From NCBI RefSeq assembly GCF_932526225.1, contig NC_064038.1, forward strand, positions 7,131,070 through 7,191,069: 60,000 bases of DNA, read 5' to 3'. Both the position numbers and the translations under genes were made by a program. This document shows, one piece after another, positions 12,467 to 23,040 of the stretch. Source of the stretch: Nematostella vectensis (Eukaryota > Cnidaria > Anthozoa > Actiniaria > Edwardsiidae). The notes beneath the pieces were generated by a model. That model did not search any database. It worked only from the letters and a program-made list of their open reading frames with translations, and was not told the origin of the DNA. How positions within the stretch are numbered: the first letter of the stretch is position 1; each line of letters opens with the position of its first letter.

Positions 12467-12669
12467 ATGGCTACATCGAAGATTATACTGTCAATCATTC
12501 TGCTGCTATGGCGATACGTCAATGCAGATGTTTGCGATGGCTTTTTTAAGATGCCGAAATCCATGCTGAAGGGTCACGTGATTGAGACAATAACAGCAAC
12601 CGAGAAAGACTGTCGAGCGATATGCAGGCGCAACAGCGCTTGTAACTCAATCAACTACATCCGTAAAAC
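12467..12669 (+). CDS. Gene A exon 1: signal peptide and first half of PAN domain
   Basis: Starts at ATG in caccATGG, a good context. It encodes the hydrophobic leader, then [16 protein letters not shown] and [13 protein letters not shown]. It ends in phase 2 at donor gtaagt (12670). The same exon in gene B differs by a few substitutions, such as K to N and Y to F. Confidence 0.88.
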
Positions 12670-15600
12670 GTAAGTTATACTGATAAACAGAGAGACGGAC
12701 GAACGGACAAATATGCTGACATTTTCGCGCCAATTGATCTGAATTCTGACCTTTTTTCAGGTCGCAATGTGAGTTGAATAGCGATACCCATTTTGCGTTC
12801 CCTGAACATTTCATTCCTGGCAGAGCACCTGACGCGTACTACGCTATTGTGAAACCAGTGACCAAGTGCAGTAACATGTTCTGTAGCAGTGGTATGACGT
12901 GCAAGATGCGAGAAGGCGGAAAGACATACAAGTGTGAAGGTAAATACGACATCTTATAAGGAAATGCTGTCTTGATTTTGTTCCCTAGCTACCCGGGCGT
13001 CGAATAAATTTTTGATATATCACGAGCTGGTAAATAAATCTCCAACTCACGAAAGCAGATAATAAGAATAAGCAAGTCAAAACGTTGAAAAAAGTAGGAG
13101 AAGCTACTATTAACGTAACTTTACTTATGCAAATCGCAGAAATGCAATAAGAATACTAGACGTTTCCCAGGAAAAATTGAAGAATTAACTAAGCATCTTC
13201 ATTTTCATTTCCCTAGTGGAAAAAGGTCGTATGGTGGAGAACACGGCCTGGGGAAAATGCCAAGAAAGGGATAAAACAAGGCAACTGCCAAGTCTTCATT
13301 TTTTATAGATTATTTATAGATAGTTTTATTTTCGTCTCCTTGTTTCGAGCACCTTTTTGTTTTCAAATTTCCTCGCCCTCTTGTTATTTGTTAATGTCAA
13401 TCCTTTATGATTATCACTTACCCTCTTGTTTTTTGTTAATGTCAATCCTTTATGATTATCACTTACCCTCTTGTTATTTGTTACTGTCAATCCTTTATGG
13501 TTATCACTTACCCACTTGTTATTTGTTAATGTCAATCCTTTATGATTATCACTTTGTTTGTAGATGTGAATGAGTGTGACACCTCAAACCCTTGCCATGT
13601 GAACGCCACGTGCACAAATACCGTGGGCTCATACGAATGCTCGTGCAAGCCCGGTTTAGTTGGGGACGGTCTTAAGTGTGCCGGTAAGTGTACAGTAAAA
13701 CACTAGCAAAGACTAGACTTTGCTTTGCTCCATCAATAGCGGGACAATAAAACATTCAAAATTAGCGCCTGGAAATTCCGTCGGCAATGAGACTGAAGCT
13801 GGGATTTAAGTTCAAATAATTATCAAAATGAAATACATCAACATCTCTTCTTGCATTTTACGAAAAGAAAAATCGGAATAATATTGAAGTGTGTTTTCTC
13901 TAGAATTAAAAGTTTAGGCACTTTAGATTGGTGAAGCTTACGCAGACTGACTGGCCTAGCCCAGGGTCAAGGGGGGGGGCTGGGGGATTGCCGAGAAACC
14001 AGTATGGGACCACTGGGAGGCCTCTCTGGCCTCCAGGGTCCAACTCTCACTCCACTTAGACAGATGCGAGGCGTACGTTATACTGCGAGAATGAAGTACG
14101 AAAAAGATTACTGAAGGTGGCTGAAAATCGGCGATGTGGACATGTGAGGCAAGAGGTGCATGGACACCTACAGAAAGGTGCACTTCCAAAAGATCATTCA
14201 GGGCAGTAATCTTTCCGTGCCGTGCAAGACATGTGGTAAAGGGACTATGTCGGTAACGCGGTTGTGTTTGCCCTGCGGGGAGCGTAGGGCAAACTTGAAG
14301 CCTTGACGCACAGGGGAAGGAGCACGCCGTGCATTTCCAGCAGCTTTCACTCCATTTAGACAAATGCGAGACGTAGGGTATAACTAAACACGACATCGAC
14401 ATCAAAGGGGGGTTTGCAGACGCCGTCGCGTCGTTGGACTGCTTGACGCAGCCAGCAAGCAGATGCGAGGAAAAAACTCATAGTTGTCGTAACCTCGGGA
14501 AAGTCAAAAGAGATTGTGGGCTAGGCACTGACTCACGACGACATCAAACGCATGAGCGCCTAGGAAGGGAAGAAACACGAGAAGCGATACGAGACCGCTT
14601 TAGCTAGCCCTGGCAGACATCTTCCAGAAGCTTACGACCAAGCCAGTAGGCATAGCTCTGCCAATACACAATGTGGATGATGTCCACAAAGACCTCATGC
14701 CCAACTACATATCAACAACGAGCTCCGCACATTGTGTGGAAACCTTTTTCTACACTGCATTCGTTTGGTGGCTTTAGCCGTCGGGGCAATACACGTACCA
14801 CAAAATGTGCTCTGATTTAGATCTAGGTGACTTGCTGTGATTTAGATCCAAGTGACTTTTTTCGATAAGATGATTGCAGATCAGATGTGGTGTGCTATGC
14901 ACAAGGTCGTGGCCCGAAGACAAGTGTGCGAAGCACGGCGTCAAAAGATTCGCCCAAGCTGTCCTCCAAGGGGCTTCTGACCTAAGGAAGACTTCCGGCG
15001 CTACCCGTACAAACGATAACCGCTATCTGGAGACCGTTAGACAAGCTATACATTGCCGCCACATAGAGTTATGATGGCGGCGAAACGCCTGTCCGACGAA
15101 GAGCTCGATGCGTTCCTTCTTGCTATATATTACGCCAGATGTGGCTTCCAGGGTTCACCGCCCTACATGCTAAACTCTCAACGGCTCAGCCTCCCTAGTC
15201 CAAGTGCGCAAGTGGCTACACAACCCTCTCATCTAACTACCCTCGCTCATTTCTCGGAGCAGTTACCAAACCGCATGTATCAGTCGCCTTACTTTTCGTG
15301 CCTGCCGGCCGTGGGTACAAGTACGCCTGACTGTCGTTGACGTCGCTCCATGATATAAAACTGCCCGCCCATAAAAATCCAAGAACGCTACCGTGGTCTC
15401 CTGCAAGCTCGCTGCCATCTATGCGGAGACCCCCTCACCTGGGTGCTACCACAAAGCTCCTAACAGATCACTGCTGGAGGTCCGACGGGCTGAGCTAGAA
15501 CACAACAGGAGCCAAGCTTTGGCCGAGTCTTTCAATCGCTGGTTGGCACAGCACCTATTTCTTGCGCAGCTCGAAGGAGCTCGCCTCCGGCAACACCAAG

Positions 15601-18600
15601 TGGTCACTACTCTGCCCATCGTCATCACGGACATGAACGCGACGACGACGCACATGACTGGCGATATATCATTTAGGTGCGTGCCTCTCAAAGCCAGAAA
15701 AAAAAAACACGAAAACTGTAACGTTTAGTTATTTACGAGTCAGACAAACGACCGCATGGTGAACGCTGCCGCGTTGAATTTAATTCACACACAGTACTCG
15801 GATGAGAATCGCGTGACATAAGTATAGCTTGACATCTCTTTTCTTTTAAGAAAAATATCATAAACTAAACAACAACTGTAACGAAGTCAAATGGATTTAA
15901 TACGACAACTAATACTCATAGTTCAGAAATGTTCATGTTCTATTAAACAGATTTCTTTTTTGAGTCTGGTTCTTTATCAACAACAGTACCTTTCTGTGGT
16001 GCATTTACCACCTGTGTCTTGCTTTCTGCACTCATCTGAGCACTTGTATCTCAATCAACAGTAACTGGAAGCTCTTTAAACTTATTTGTAGTAGAAGGAT
16101 ACGATTTCTAATCGTCTCATTTTTATCTAAGGGTCTCAATGGTTTAGACTTAACATCATAGAACTTTTCTGTCAAAGTCTTTCTTGTGTTGCACGAAGAC
16201 TTGTTTGTGACTTAAAGTGTGAAGAACTTGGTAGCTTTGTTCTCAACTTGAGATTCATCATAAGTTCAGCAGGAGACTTTCCACAAGCTAAGGGTGTGTT
16301 TCGGTAGGCTAACAATGCCAAATATGTATCCTCCTTGCTTTCTGACTGACCTTTTGAGTAAGTTTTGTGCAATCTGAACTCCTTTCTCTGCTTGTCCATT
16401 TCATTTGGGGTTATATAGATCAGAAAAAGTATGTACAATTCCATATGACTTCACAAAAGCATCAAATTCGGGAATCCGATCACTCAGTATAACACCATCA
16501 ACTACATTTAACTCACCACGGAAGTGATAGTATTGTTTGAAAAATGGCTCTTGCTTGTTCCCAACCACAGTTCAAATGCTTGATCTTGTAGTTCGCTGTC
16601 TGTAGTTCGCTCATTATCTTGGCAAATAAATTTGGTAGAAAATTGCCTAAGTAGTTGACCATTGCGAAGTACCTCTGTAGCTCGACTATACATATGGGGC
16701 GGGGCATGTCTCGTATAGCATTTACCTTATCAGGATCGGGTTGGACTCCTTCTGCAATGATCTTGTCACCAAGGAACGTCAGTTCTTTAACTCTGAAACG
16801 ACACTTATTTACATTTAGTTTCAATCCAACTTCTAGATGGGGTCTTACACAATCATCATGCTCACTTACTGTGTTTCGCCATACTAATATATCGAACAAC
16901 TGAGCAATCGTACGATGGAAAACTTCAGGAGTGCTTGAAATTCCAAATGGCATATTTAAGAAGCAGTTTCTGCCATTGGGTGCTTTAATTGTGCAGAGCT
17001 AAGAAGTTTCTTCGTCTAAGGGAGTTTGCCAGAATCCTGAATACGGCCTCAAGTTTTGAGAAATATTTGGCTCCGGAGATGTTGTTTGTGATTCCACTTC
17101 GTGTTCAAATGTGATAGTGCTCTCTAATGATGTACTGGTTTAGATCTTTTGGATTCAAGCAAAGCCTTGGGTCACCATTTGGCTTTACTACAATTACAAG
17201 GGAATTTACCCACTCGATTGGCTTTCGATCTTTTTTACAATTCCCAGCTCGGTCAACCGATTAAACTCCTATACTGAGGGGTAAAACGTTTACTTGGGCA
17301 CCTGTATCCAATTTAATCTTTGTGCCTTCTACTTGTGTCTGTATTAGCCAATCACTCACTCATGTTGGTTTCATGTGTGTTGTGTATTGCACCTAGAAAA
17401 AGATATCTGTCCTTTTCTGTTTTCCTGTCGAGCAACGTCAAACAAAGTTCCTACATGTTTACTGTTACACATACTTGTGATTGTGATTCATCATTGTGAT
17501 TCTCCTTGTGGCATTTCTGGCACGTTTTATTGAATGCCAAACATTTCCCTGGGTCATGGAATTTTCCACACCTTTGACATGGGTTTGAGTCTCTTTTGTT
17601 GTCATGACACTTATATCTGGGCTTCAATTCTTATTCTCACTGTTTTCCTTGGGGTTTAATGTTATGCTTATTTACCGCATGTACCTCTTCCTCCCCTTCT
17701 TGATTGTAATGGGTTTTCATTTGCATTTTTAAAATTTCAGAATGGCTTTCCCTAGATCAAAATTATTTACTCTTAGGAACCTTTCTTTTATTTTCTTATC
17801 TAAATGCCAATCACAATTTGATCTCTTATCAGGCAATTCTCAAGTTTTTTCAAAATTGCACTGATTTTTCGTCTTGAGGTCTATGACAAACTGTTCAAAG
17901 CTTTTACTTTCCTTCTGAATTTGTGAACGGAAAATTTTTCGTACGTTCCGTTCTTCTTAGGTGTGCAATATTCTTCTAATTTCTTAATAACAACTATACC
18001 TTTCTCTTCCTCTGAGAAGGTTAGATTATTGAAAAAATTCAATTACCTCTGGCCCGGTGACCGTCAAAAGCAGTGCGATTTTCTGCTCGTCTGATTTGTT
18101 GTGAGCTTCATCTGATTCCCAGTCAGATTTAGAGGTTGTGGGGGCAGTATGCTATTCATTTTCACTCCTGGTACCATTTAATGTTTAGTTGTTTACGAGT
18201 CAGACAAACGACCGCATGGTGAATGCCGCCATGTTGAGTTTATTACACACAGTACCCGGACACGTGACATAGGTATAGCGAGACATGCAAAAACTGAAAA
18301 AAAAAAAAAAACACGAAAAACACCGTTAGAAAGGCTCTCTTAGAGGTCTCCAGTACAAGGATTGACGGCGAACGACGCATTCCTGGTGGACGGCTAGGCC
18401 TACACCATGCTAAAGAGGATCATAGAGCCCGGACAGCACGTTTTGTATTACACGGCCCGTGAATGGCCGCGTTGAGAGGAACCTGGAACACCGTGCCTTT
18501 ATTCCCGTCAACTTCCTCACCTTTTACTGGCCGCCCTTGCTTCCGATAACGATGCTCGATACTAGGGTCAGGCTCAAAGTGAATGGTTGCTAGCGGGCGG

Positions 18601-20823
18601 GGCAATTTCCCTGTGGTGCTTGTCGAGAATGATCACATCGGCAAGGTGTTTGAGTCTGCCCCAAATCGGAAGGTTTTCACTCCTCTATCGGCTTTTCGTG
18701 TGGTAGGCAGAGGTAACAATGGTAGGGTTATATAGCAGTGCTTGAACGTTCCGACGTCTTCGGGCCATAAGCCGCTTCGCGGCGTCGCGTTTGAACCCAG
18801 GCTTTTTATGGCGCCATTTGTTGTGTCTCGATTTTTGCTCTACAAGTGGGCGTTCTACCTCTCGCGGGACTGCTTTTGCGTACATAGCGTCTGTGCACAC
18901 CTCCGGGCACACCTACTTGCGCGGGAACCAGCGCAGCATGCGATTCAGTGGTATGATGTTGTATGGGAGTACGAAGGCCCGGATGTGAAACCACTGGTTG
19001 CGATGTTTACTGCCTTTGTACTGAATGAGATGCACACCGTCGGCGCGTTTGAAGTTGAGCAAACGTATTGCGGGTGGTAGCAAGGCCGCAAGTGGCCACA
19101 TCACAATGACAAAATTTGTAATCAAATACTCAACTGAATTTTGGTGTCAAAATTCAGCCTCCTTATATATAGCCCTCCTCTTTAAAAGGTTAATTTTGCC
19201 CTCTTCCAATTCAATTCAGCCCCACTTTGAATTTAGCCCTTTCAAAAAAGGCCAATTTCGCTCCTTTCTAAATTTAAATTTAGGCCCGGATAAAGTAAAG
19301 TCACTGTTTATTATAAACCAAGTCGTATAATGCAAGTACTCTACATATATTTAGATACATCTTATAATGCAACATTTTCTACTAAGTCACAAAGTACCTC
19401 CTTACAGTCCCATAACTGATGGGTGATACACTGTATTTTATTCGTTAAGCTTAGATATAAAGTGTAAAAACAAACTGACGTCTGTATATTTGAACCCACC
19501 TCTATGATCTTTTTGTCTTCCAGTTGTTGGATGCGTGCTGCATTTTGCAACAAACAGTACATCCAACTTTATCCAACTCAGCCAGCCGCTTGCATGGTTT
19601 TATAGCTTTACAGTAACAGTGTGGCTGAAAATGGGCGCAGTTGACAACGGAGACCCCGCTATGATACTGACGTACGCAACGCCCGCGAAAGTGGATGCAC
19701 TGACCATTGGTATCAGCAGGAATGGTAGCGCAGAGATTACGTTTGATGGATCAAAAGTGTGAGTTTTCCTTCCCAGTTCACAGAGGCCTCTTTTCTCTGT
19801 ATTTCGCTTGGCTGGCGTTTGCGAGGAAAAGAGACCTCTCTGCCATGGGTCGAAACGTTGCGCATGCGTGAGCGTTTCTAAGCGATCCCATGACAGCTGT
19901 CAGACCCCTCCATTAAAAGCGTGCCAAAACCCGTACCATCGCGCCAAATCTGTCAATATGCTTTACATGGGTTTTGCCGTAAATTCTGAATCAAACTCCG
20001 GTTAGTTCTCCTCTTCGAAATGTGATATTTCTACGATATTTCTACGGAGGACGCCATTTTGAATGCTGGCTTATTATCCCGCAGCGAATATAGGCTTCAC
20101 GCATGCGCTAGTCATTGTGGGTTCAAATAGTGGCTCAGATAGTGGCCAGTAAACAATGAACGGAGCATGCACTATGAACTATCAACTGATTAGGAATTCA
20201 TAGCATTTTCTTTCCTTCTAGGATTGCTTGTTTCGCGTCACGGCACCCCCTCCCCCCCCCCCCCCCCCCCCCCCACACACACTCACACACAATCGCTTTT
20301 TCTCGTTGTCCTTGCTGAAGTGAATGGTATGCTGATTTAGCCCCTATTTATTAGAAACATTAGATCCAAGCCAAAACTCCCCTTTGTCTGTGAGCGTTTG
20401 TGCGTCGACTTATCTTATGTCGTTATTTTCAGTACACTCGCATCTGGTTTCACTCATAACAACACATGGCAGCATCTAACATTTATGCATATAAATGGGA
20501 AATTCCAAGTTTACAAGAACAATGTCTTACAAGGGGAGAAAACAGTTTCAGGGACCTCTGCACCCAGCACAAACGGTATCGTGGTAATTGGCCAATACCA
20601 GGGGTCAGTTGGGGGAAATTTTGACTCTTCCAAGCTGTTCTACGGCTACATGGCGAACCTGAATATCTGGTTATACGCAATTAATGATGATACTAGGGGC
20701 AAAGCTCACCAACAAGGATGTAAAGGCTCAGTACAAGGCTCCCCGAATTTGTCATGGGAGACTATTACCGGTGAAACGCTCTCAGGCGACATACAACCAC
20801 AATGCGCGATGACATGCCCTTAA
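12467..20823 (+). CDS. Gene A: secreted PAN/Apple - EGF - pentraxin/LamG-like protein (5 exons)
   Basis: Exons 12467-12669, 12761-12939, 13564-13683, 19524-19758 and 20433-20823 join in frame (1128 bases, 375 residues plus stop). All introns are gt..ag, with phases 2, 1, 1, 2. Residues 1-22 form a signal peptide ([20 protein letters not shown]). Next come a PAN/Apple domain with paired cysteines ([15 protein letters not shown]), a short CX2-type cysteine linker ([13 protein letters not shown]), a Ca-binding EGF ([11 protein letters not shown]...GSYECSC) and a C-terminal concanavalin-like domain ([21 protein letters not shown]). The protein is probably extracellular and adhesive or lectin-like; no enzyme motif is seen, and no ligand can be named. 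Compared with gene B it lacks the second EGF exon. Intron 3 is 5.8 kb and full of transposon DNA, but phase-1 flanking keeps the frame intact. No AATAAA lies close after the stop. Confidence 0.85.
12761..12939 (+). CDS. Gene A exon 2: second half of PAN domain and cysteine linker
   Basis: Acceptor cttttttcag. The first codon is completed from exon 1 (T), then [17 protein letters not shown]. Ends KTYKCEG in phase 1 at donor gtaaat. It has the same 179-base length as its partner in gene B. Confidence 0.88.
13376..13555 (+). repeat. Minisatellite, four 45-bp units, in gene A intron 2
   Basis: Four copies of a unit starting cctcttgttatttgtt and ending gattatcactta lie end to end, differing by one to three bases. 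The array ends 8 bases before the EGF-exon acceptor, so it supplies the polypyrimidine-rich context of that splice site. Because 45 is a multiple of three, repetitive open frames appear on both strands; these are not genes. Gene B lacks the array. Confidence 0.92.
13564..13683 (+). CDS. Gene A exon 3: calcium-binding EGF domain
   Basis: A symmetric phase 1-1 exon encoding one EGF module with six cysteines. DVNEC at the start and the [10 protein letters not shown] segment match the Ca-binding EGF consensus (D-x-N/D-E-C ... x-G-S-Y/F-x-C). It ends at donor gtaagt (13684). The partner in gene B (53448-53573) starts DLNEC. Confidence 0.88.
13940..15715 (+). other. GC-rich island with decayed coding fragments of unknown origin (left part)
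   Basis: Base composition changes sharply from the AT-rich intron. Short protein-like pieces occur in changing frames. About 14150-14310 holds two CX2C pairs (PCKTCGKG and CLPCGER), like a zinc ribbon. About 14615-14780 reads [17 protein letters not shown] and [12 protein letters not shown]. 15071-15340 reads [19 protein letters not shown]. 15393-15728 is open for 111 residues and contains [20 protein letters not shown] 30-base motif starting near 14045 (ctcactccacttagacag) returns near 14345. The look is of a decayed virus-like or Polinton-like insertion, or an unfamiliar transposon. I cannot name a family. Confidence 0.4.
16172..16510 (-). pseudogene. Gypsy integrase C-terminal fragment
   Basis: The minus strand reads [34 protein letters not shown] and, in the next frame, [18 protein letters not shown] with SPAELMM. 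The Glu of NGQAEKG is the third catalytic residue of the DDE core. The first two Asp residues are deleted, so it cannot be active. Confidence 0.82.
16513..17260 (-). pseudogene. Gypsy reverse transcriptase fragment
   Basis: The minus strand reads [20 protein letters not shown] then, after breaks, [34 protein letters not shown] and [18 protein letters not shown]. This is the usual order of Ty3/Gypsy reverse transcriptase motifs. The YxDD catalytic region is damaged (VSEHDDC). The piece stops at the reverse transcriptase/RNase H connection ([10 protein letters not shown]). Confidence 0.85.
18330..19110. other. GC-rich island with decayed coding fragments of unknown origin (right part)
   Basis: Composition matches 13940-15715, so the Gypsy element probably landed inside one larger GC-rich segment. 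Frames on both strands look protein-like. Minus 18420-18605 reads [19 protein letters not shown]. Minus 18685-18912 is very basic ([18 protein letters not shown]). Plus 18742-19080 reads [19 protein letters not shown]. Strand and family cannot be decided by eye. Confidence 0.35.
19110..19523 (+). other. End of gene A intron 3
   Basis: AT-rich, with no exon-like segment. No remnant of the second EGF exon found in gene B (cysteine pattern [10 protein letters not shown]) is visible. The stretch ends in the acceptor tttttgtcttccag. Confidence 0.5.
19524..19758 (+). CDS. Gene A exon 4: first half of pentraxin/LamG-like domain
   Basis: Enters in phase 1 after acceptor cttccag and reads [38 protein letters not shown] and [14 protein letters not shown]. 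It ends in phase 2 at donor gtgagt (19759). Gene B exon 5 (59172-59415) is its partner and is about 65-70 percent identical by eye. Confidence 0.88.
20247..20290 (+). repeat. Poly-C tract followed by CA repeat in gene A intron 4
   Basis: About 25 C in near succession, then cacacacactcacacacaa. Length is unreliable in assemblies. Confidence 0.9.
20433..20823 (+). CDS. Gene A exon 5: second half of pentraxin/LamG-like domain and C-terminus
   Basis: Enters in phase 2 after acceptor attttcag. It reads [19 protein letters not shown], then [19 protein letters not shown] and [12 protein letters not shown], the usual end of pentraxin/LamG-type jelly rolls. A cysteine-containing tail ends PQCAMTCP and TAA at 20821-20823. 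The pentraxin HxCxS/TW signature is not matched, so it is called pentraxin-like only. Confidence 0.88.
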
Positions 20824-22590
20824 AACATATCAAGCCATTAATTTGATAGGCCTTATTACTTTTTAAGACACCACATCTATGCCTTAATTATTATATTTAT
20901 AAGGCTTAACAACTCGTCAACATCATCATCATCACCACCATCATCGTCATAATCATCGCATATCGCCATCATCACAACCATGAACGTGATCATCAACTTT
21001 GTCACAGGAGTTTTATGACAACGTAGATAGGACAAGATAGGACAGCATCGATTTGATGCTTGCTTTATTTCCTCGTAGAACTCCCTCCGGTTCGTCTGCT
21101 CTCTGTCTCTGACTAAACCTCGGTCAGGCCATCTTCAGTGTGACTCTGACCCCTTTACATCGCCTCTGATTCTCTCTCTCTTCTGATCTCTTCTAAACTG
21201 AAATCTTATTTTCCTCTCTTCTCTCTCTCCTCCGATCTCTTCTGAACTGAAATCTTATTCCCTCTTCTTGATCACATTGTTATCGCCTCTTTATATACTA
21301 TCGTGACTCTTTAGTTATTCATACGTTTTGAGCGTTACTTAGCTAGGTGTGAGAAAGGGAAAAAGTTTAAATGAGAAAAGAGCACCTGGTTTTCCAAGAC
21401 TCATTAGAATCACACATTCATCACAAGGTGTTGGAAATGGTTCGCGGCAATGGTTTTGATGCTTTGGAAATTTTTTGTATTCGTGGAATTACGTGTCCCT
21501 TACTCTAGTTGCGTGACTTGAGTTGCGTGACAACTTCATCATCACGGCCATTCGTATACATATGACCAACATGTATCATCTAATGTGCATATTTTTTATC
21601 ATACATGTTGTATTCATACACTGAAAACGTTATCTCTCGTTTTGTAGTTTTATTCTATTCGTCATCATAATCACGATTATTATCATTATTATTACACTCG
21701 TTATCGTAGTATTTACCGAATAATACAGAGTATAGAACAGTGTCATAAAATGAGAAATTCGATTGCGCTGCTACTAGGCAAGATTATTTAGTAGACAGCG
21801 ATGGAAAACACTATTCCATCCGATACCATGCGATTAAACCAGCTCTTTTGTTTTAAAATGACGGTATTTTTTCGGGAAAAAAATTTGGATAACTATAACC
21901 AGTGGAGAGGCATAGTAGTATCATTTTCTGCATGCTTTTATTGTTAGAAAACGAGTAGGCGTTTTTTTCCTGGTTTAAGGCTGTACACAAAGCGAAATCA
22001 GTGACAAATGTCAACAGGTCAACTTTCCATAGCTTTACATTCAAGCAATACTTTACATTTGTGCTGGTTTTTACGTGGGTTGTCGCGTGCGCAGTTTTCA
22101 GCACAATTTAGTAAGGATACTTATCTTATCACTTGCCTTTGGGGTTAAAGGACCGGGGTGCACAAACGAAATTCTTGTGAAGAAAATTCAACTGTGAAAA
22201 GGCTCCGAGCGATGACGTCGCATTTGAATCTATTTTACCATGTTGGGATTTCAAAGAGATTTCTCGCGTTTTTTTAGCCTATTGTTTACAATTTTAGCAT
22301 ATTATTAACAATTAGAATCAGACTTCTTTTACATCTAGACTAAACCTCTCTGCATCAAATAAAAAGGTAAACAAATTAATCAGTTGCAGAACAATGTTTA
22401 GATAATTCACTAGCTTTTTAGTCATTTTTTCGTGCCTTGGACCGTGTTTTTTTTGCGAAGAAAGCAGAGGTTGATTTTCAAGATAGGCGGTTGTGATGGC
22501 CGCCATTATTCGACCATGCTTTTGCAAACGAGCTATGACGTCACTGGCAGCGATCATCAGGGAACAAAAGAACCCTTGGAGATACCTCCT
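20824..22590. other. Gene A 3' flank and intergenic DNA
   Basis: A trinucleotide-rich patch (atcatcatcatcaccaccat and similar) fills about 20918-20985 and a CT-rich patch about 21150-21260. No gene is supported. No standard AATAAA is seen in the first 280 bases after gene A. Confidence 0.5.
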
Positions 22591-22599
22591 CCCTCCTGG

Positions 22600-22678
22600 A
22601 CTCTGCCAAATTTTCGTCTTTAATAAGACTTCTTCAGGGCCAGAAGAAGTCTTGTTAAAGACGAAATTTTGGCAGAGT
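22600..22678. repeat. Near-perfect 36-bp inverted repeat (hairpin)
   Basis: The left arm 22600-22635 (actctgccaaattttcgtc...) pairs with 22643-22678 with two mismatches around a 7-base centre. The arm carries gaagaagtct and aaagacgaaa, a motif that recurs at 22843 and, shortened, at 56034. Confidence 0.9.
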
Positions 22679-23040
22679 CGAATTCCAGTTTTTGGTGTAT
22701 TGTATTCATTCTTCTGGTTCACGAACACGACTATTTAGGCTTTTTGTATTTAAAGCATCATCATAGTATATACTACTTGTACCGTTATATATCAGGGGCT
22801 CATAAGTTGAGGGAATCATCTGTATCGTAAAAGAGTCTGCCCAGAAGAAGTCTTATTAAAGACGAAAATTTGGCAGAGTCGAATTCCAGTTTTTGGTGTA
22901 TTGTATTCATTCTTCTGGTTCACGAACACGACTATTTGGGCTTTTTGTATTTAAAGCATCATCATAGTATATACTACTTGTACCGTTATATATCAGGGAC
23001 TCATAAGTTGGGGCAATCATCTGTACTGTAAAAGTGTCAA
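22640..23040. repeat. 201-bp tandem duplication
   Basis: ccagaagaagtct at 22640 restarts at 22841 and the following ~170 bases (tcgaattccagtttttggtg, then tatatactacttgtaccgt) read almost identically in both copies. Confidence 0.9.

Larger units (their letters stand above)
15725..18295 (-). mobile_element. Decayed Ty3/Gypsy retrotransposon, internally deleted
   Basis: Direct repeats of about 110 bases (15725-15837 and 18184-18295, both with tttacgagtcagacaaacga) act as very short LTRs; read on the minus strand they contain AATAAA. Between them on the minus strand come, in order, a gag zinc knuckle near 17500-17600 ([10 protein letters not shown]), an aspartic protease core near 17280-17325 ([11 protein letters not shown]), reverse transcriptase 17260-16513 and the end of the integrase core 16510-16172. 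The rest of reverse transcriptase, RNase H and the first part of integrase are missing. Many frameshifts and stops show an old copy. It sits in gene A intron 3, opposite to the gene. Confidence 0.85.

Noticed and set aside
13326-13573. Repetitive open frames on both strands
   Set aside because: They are translations of the 45-bp minisatellite, whose unit is a multiple of three.
13956-14405. 149-residue minus-strand open frame
   Set aside because: Repeats the same word because of a local direct repeat; plus-strand fragments look more protein-like, and no domain is visible.
22318-22738. Open frames on both strands with similar peptides
   Set aside because: The similarity comes from the 36-bp inverted repeat; neither strand shows a protein family.
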